From the NCBI GenBank assembly GCA_030377945.1, contig JAUCGD010000148.1, positions 1-7,581 on the forward strand: DNA of 7,581 nucleotides. Direction: 5' to 3'. The translations under genes and the position numbers were made by a program. How positions within the stretch are numbered: the first letter of the stretch is position 1; each line of letters starts with the position of its first letter. Origin of the DNA: Desulfobacterales bacterium HSG17. Its GTDB lineage: Bacteria; Desulfobacterota; Desulfobacteria; Desulfobacterales; Desulfococcaceae. Positions 6,387-7,581 of the stretch are shown piece after piece. The notes under the pieces were generated by a model. It was given only the letters and a program-made list of their open reading frames with translations, was not told the origin of the DNA and made no database searches.

Positions 6387-6415
6387 TTGAACAATACCAA
6401 TTAAATTGTTATATT
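6387..6415 (+). promoter_or_regulatory. Possible promoter of the Uma2-family gene
   Basis: TTGAAC (6387-6392) and TATATT (6410-6415) are separated by 17 bases, in AT-rich DNA 45 bases before the gene start. An inverted repeat AACAAT (6390-6395) and ATTGTT (6405-6410) lies between and over the boxes and could be an operator, but such AT-rich repeats also arise by chance. The strong upstream terminator makes a separate promoter here likely. Confidence 0.4.
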
Positions 6416-6460
6416 CAGAAAAAGAAAATTAACTTGAATTTTACATCAGCGAGGTGAAAT

Positions 6461-7168
6461 ATGCCGCGTTCAATCCATGCCCTTGAAAGACAGGGACCAT
6501 CTGACATACCTTATATACCACCGTACAGCAAAGATGACATAATCTACCCTGAAAGTGACGGCAAGCCTATGGCAGACAATACAGAACAATTCAATTGGAT
6601 AGTAAAAATCAAAGAAGGTCTTGAGGCTATGTTTGCAGACAGACCTGATGTTTTTGTTGCCGGGGATTTGCTCTGGTATCCGGTAAAAAAAAAGACCAGG
6701 AAAGAGAAAGATAAAAGTGCAGCTCCTGATGCAATGGTTGTTTTTGGAAGACCTAAAGGCCGCAGAGGTTCATACCTTCAATGGAAAGAAGATAATATTG
6801 CACCCCAGGTGGTTTTTGAGATATTATCTCCGAGCAATACAAAATCAGAGATGAAGGAAAAACTGAAATTTTACAGGGAGCATGGTGTTGAAGAATACTA
6901 TTTGTATGATCCTGATAAAATTACTTTTGATGGGTGGTCACATACCAATGGGAGACTGCTGAAAATAAGAAAAATTCAGGGATGGAAAAGCCCCCGGTTA
7001 GGTATCCGGTTTGAACTTACGGATGAGGAACTTATTATATATCGACCTGACGGTCGGAGGTTTTTAAGTTATGTTGAGATTGAGAAAAGAGCAGAAGAGG
7101 CTGAAGCAAAAGCCAGAATGCTGACAGCAAAGCTAAAAGAGTTGGGAGTATCTGTTGATGATTTATAG
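6461..7168 (+). CDS. Uma2 family (DUF820) putative PD-(D/E)XK endonuclease
   Basis: A protein of 235 residues with the DUF820/Uma2 pattern: P89-D90 in SAAPDAMVVF, E120-ILSPSN in PQVVFEILSPSN, lysines at 132-136, and the family signature YREHGVEEYYLYDPD (about 138-152). D90, E120 and a following lysine fit the restriction-endonuclease-like active site; the DNA target and biological role of this family are not settled. The C-terminal 30 residues (EIEKRAEEAEAKARMLTAKL) look like a short coiled coil, as often seen in this family. GAGGTG (6451-6456) supports the ATG. The family is expanded in large, repeat-rich genomes, so this gene is likely accessory and unrelated to Rnf. It sits between the intact rnfB with its terminator and an rnfB fragment (7203-7355), which suggests rearrangement here. 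No partner antitoxin or methylase gene is seen. Confidence 0.85.
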   Translation: MPRSIHALERQGPSDIPYIPPYSKDDIIYPESDGKPMADNTEQFNWIVKIKEGLEAMFADRPDVFVAGDLLWYPVKKKTRKEKDKSAAPDAMVVFGRPKGRRGSYLQWKEDNIAPQVVFEILSPSNTKSEMKEKLKFYREHGVEEYYLYDPDKITFDGWSHTNGRLLKIRKIQGWKSPRLGIRFELTDEELIIYRPDGRRFLSYVEIEKRAEEAEAKARMLTAKLKELGVSVDDL

Positions 7169-7202
7169 CTACTTATCTTATGTTAATTTGGCAGTAAGAA
7201 CT

Positions 7203-7355
7203 CTGAGGCAGTTGTCAATGACGGCGCACCTGTCAACAAGTGTCCGGTAGGCGGTTCTGCCTGTGCAGAATCCGTAGCAGCCATCATGGGAGCTGTTTAA
7301 AATTGTGGAAGCCGACTTTAAAACTACTGTGGATGATACGGAGTGGCGGGGTTAA
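7203..7355 (+). pseudogene. Duplicated, internally deleted rnfB fragment
   Basis: Bases 7203-7291 match 5477-5565 of rnfB at 88 of 89 positions (codons about 63-92, including the C76 region). Bases 7303-7355 match 6149-6201 at 51 of 53 positions (the last 17 codons and stop). About 583 bases of rnfB between these blocks are missing, replaced by 11 bases (7292-7302). The blocks are in different reading frames, and the first runs into a TAA at 7298-7300. There is no start codon with a ribosome site for the fragment. It is therefore a remnant, not a gene. It begins 34 bases after the stop of the Uma2-family gene. Confidence 0.93.
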
Positions 7356-7386
7356 TGTAGTATTTGTTTGAAATTTATTGAGAAAA

Positions 7387-7419
7387 GGCCGGTCACTGAG
7401 CTTGTCGAAGTGCCGTGCC
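7387..7419. repeat. Small bulged hairpin carrying a dispersed-repeat-like core
   Basis: GGC-CGG-T-CACT (7387-7397) pairs with AGTG-CCG-T-GCC (7409-7419), each arm with one bulged T, around an 11-base loop GAGCTTGTCGA. The core CACTGAGCTTGTCGAAGTG resembles a palindromic repeat I recall as scattered through many bacterial genomes (from memory, unverified). Its left edge AAAAGGCCGG also matches the left arm of the rnf terminator, so it may have landed inside a copy of that terminator. Confidence 0.55.
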
Positions 7420-7434
7420 TGCTCTTTACGTTAT

Positions 7435-7470
7435 AAAAAAGCCGGACTGGAAACCAGCAATTTTAATTTT
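7435..7470 (+). terminator. Degenerate terminator-like hairpin, possible decayed copy of the rnf terminator
   Basis: AAAAAAGCCGG (7435-7445) repeats the start of the rnf terminator, and CTGG-AAA-CCAG (7447-7457) replaces its GTTG-GAAA-CAAC loop region. The right-hand CCGGCC arm is lost and an interrupted T-run (AATTTTAATTTT) follows. Only four base pairs remain in the stem, so termination would be weak; it may still end the Uma2-family transcript. Confidence 0.4.
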
Positions 7471-7473
7471 AGC

Positions 7474-7502
7474 TTGAAATTCAATTGTCATCAATATATG
7501 AT
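7474..7502 (+). promoter_or_regulatory. Possible promoter pointing out of the right edge
   Basis: TTGAAA (7474-7479) and TATGAT (7497-7502) with a 17-base spacer, each five of six to consensus, in the AT-rich tail after the rnfB remnant. No gene follows within the remaining 79 bases, so it cannot be tied to a target. AT-rich DNA gives such matches by chance. Confidence 0.35.
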
Positions 7503-7581
7503 TAACATCATTTTTGCAAATATTTTAAAAAATGAGATAATGATTTTTTTTCTGTGCCACTATCTTAATTGGCATGAATTT

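Noticed and set aside
6164..6404. Short open frames on both strands over the terminator and the 65-base inverted repeat
   Set aside because: They consist largely of the hairpin sequences, give near mirror-image proteins (SLRGG and PPRREALP on both strands) and have no ribosome sites.

Overview
The window carries a complete six-gene rnf operon in the order rnfC-D-G-E-A-B (about 694-6201, plus strand). It encodes the membrane-bound Rnf complex, a ferredoxin:NAD+ oxidoreductase coupled to ion transport. The operon is flanked by a divergent, left-truncated DUF2064/TIGR04282-type glycosyltransferase gene (1-498, minus) and a downstream Uma2-family (DUF820) nuclease-like gene (6461-7168, plus). Moderate GC content, the C-D-G-E-A-B order, four-cysteine cluster motifs in RnfB and RnfC, and a repeat-rich intergenic landscape fit an anaerobic Gram-negative bacterium. 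A large-genome member of the Desulfobacterota is my best guess. This is inference, because no rRNA or taxonomic marker is present.

Layout: (i) 1-498 glycosyltransferase, minus; (ii) 499-693 divergent intergenic region with a TTGACA/TATAAT promoter for rnf and a leader able to fold into two hairpins, the second followed by seven T's; (iii) 694-5180 rnfC, rnfD, rnfG, rnfE and rnfA, with gaps of at most 47 bases and one overlap; (iv) 5181-5289 a 109-base gap holding an inverted-repeat element; (v) rnfB; (vi) a very strong intrinsic terminator at 6228-6263, abutted without a gap by a 65-base inverted repeat; (vii) the Uma2-family gene; (viii) 7203-7355 a scrambled second copy of two pieces of rnfB, followed by what looks like a broken copy of the rnf terminator; (ix) an AT-rich tail with a possible promoter pointing out of the window.

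How the genes work together: RnfB (iron-sulfur) takes electrons from reduced ferredoxin on the cytoplasmic side. RnfA and RnfE carry the intramembrane iron-sulfur site. RnfD and RnfG carry covalent flavins in and outside the membrane. RnfC (FMN, two 4Fe-4S clusters) reduces NAD+. The energy released pumps Na+ or H+. No multihaem cytochrome gene and no apbE flavin transferase gene lie in the window.

The operon itself is a known system, and I see no wholly new one. The unusual points are: a perfect 28-base palindrome read in frame near the RnfD N-terminus; three extra cysteines in a normally conserved RnfE loop; an RnfA longer than usual; repeat elements at almost every operon junction; and a Uma2-family gene bracketed by rnfB and an rnfB fragment, which points to duplication and rearrangement at the 3' end of the operon.
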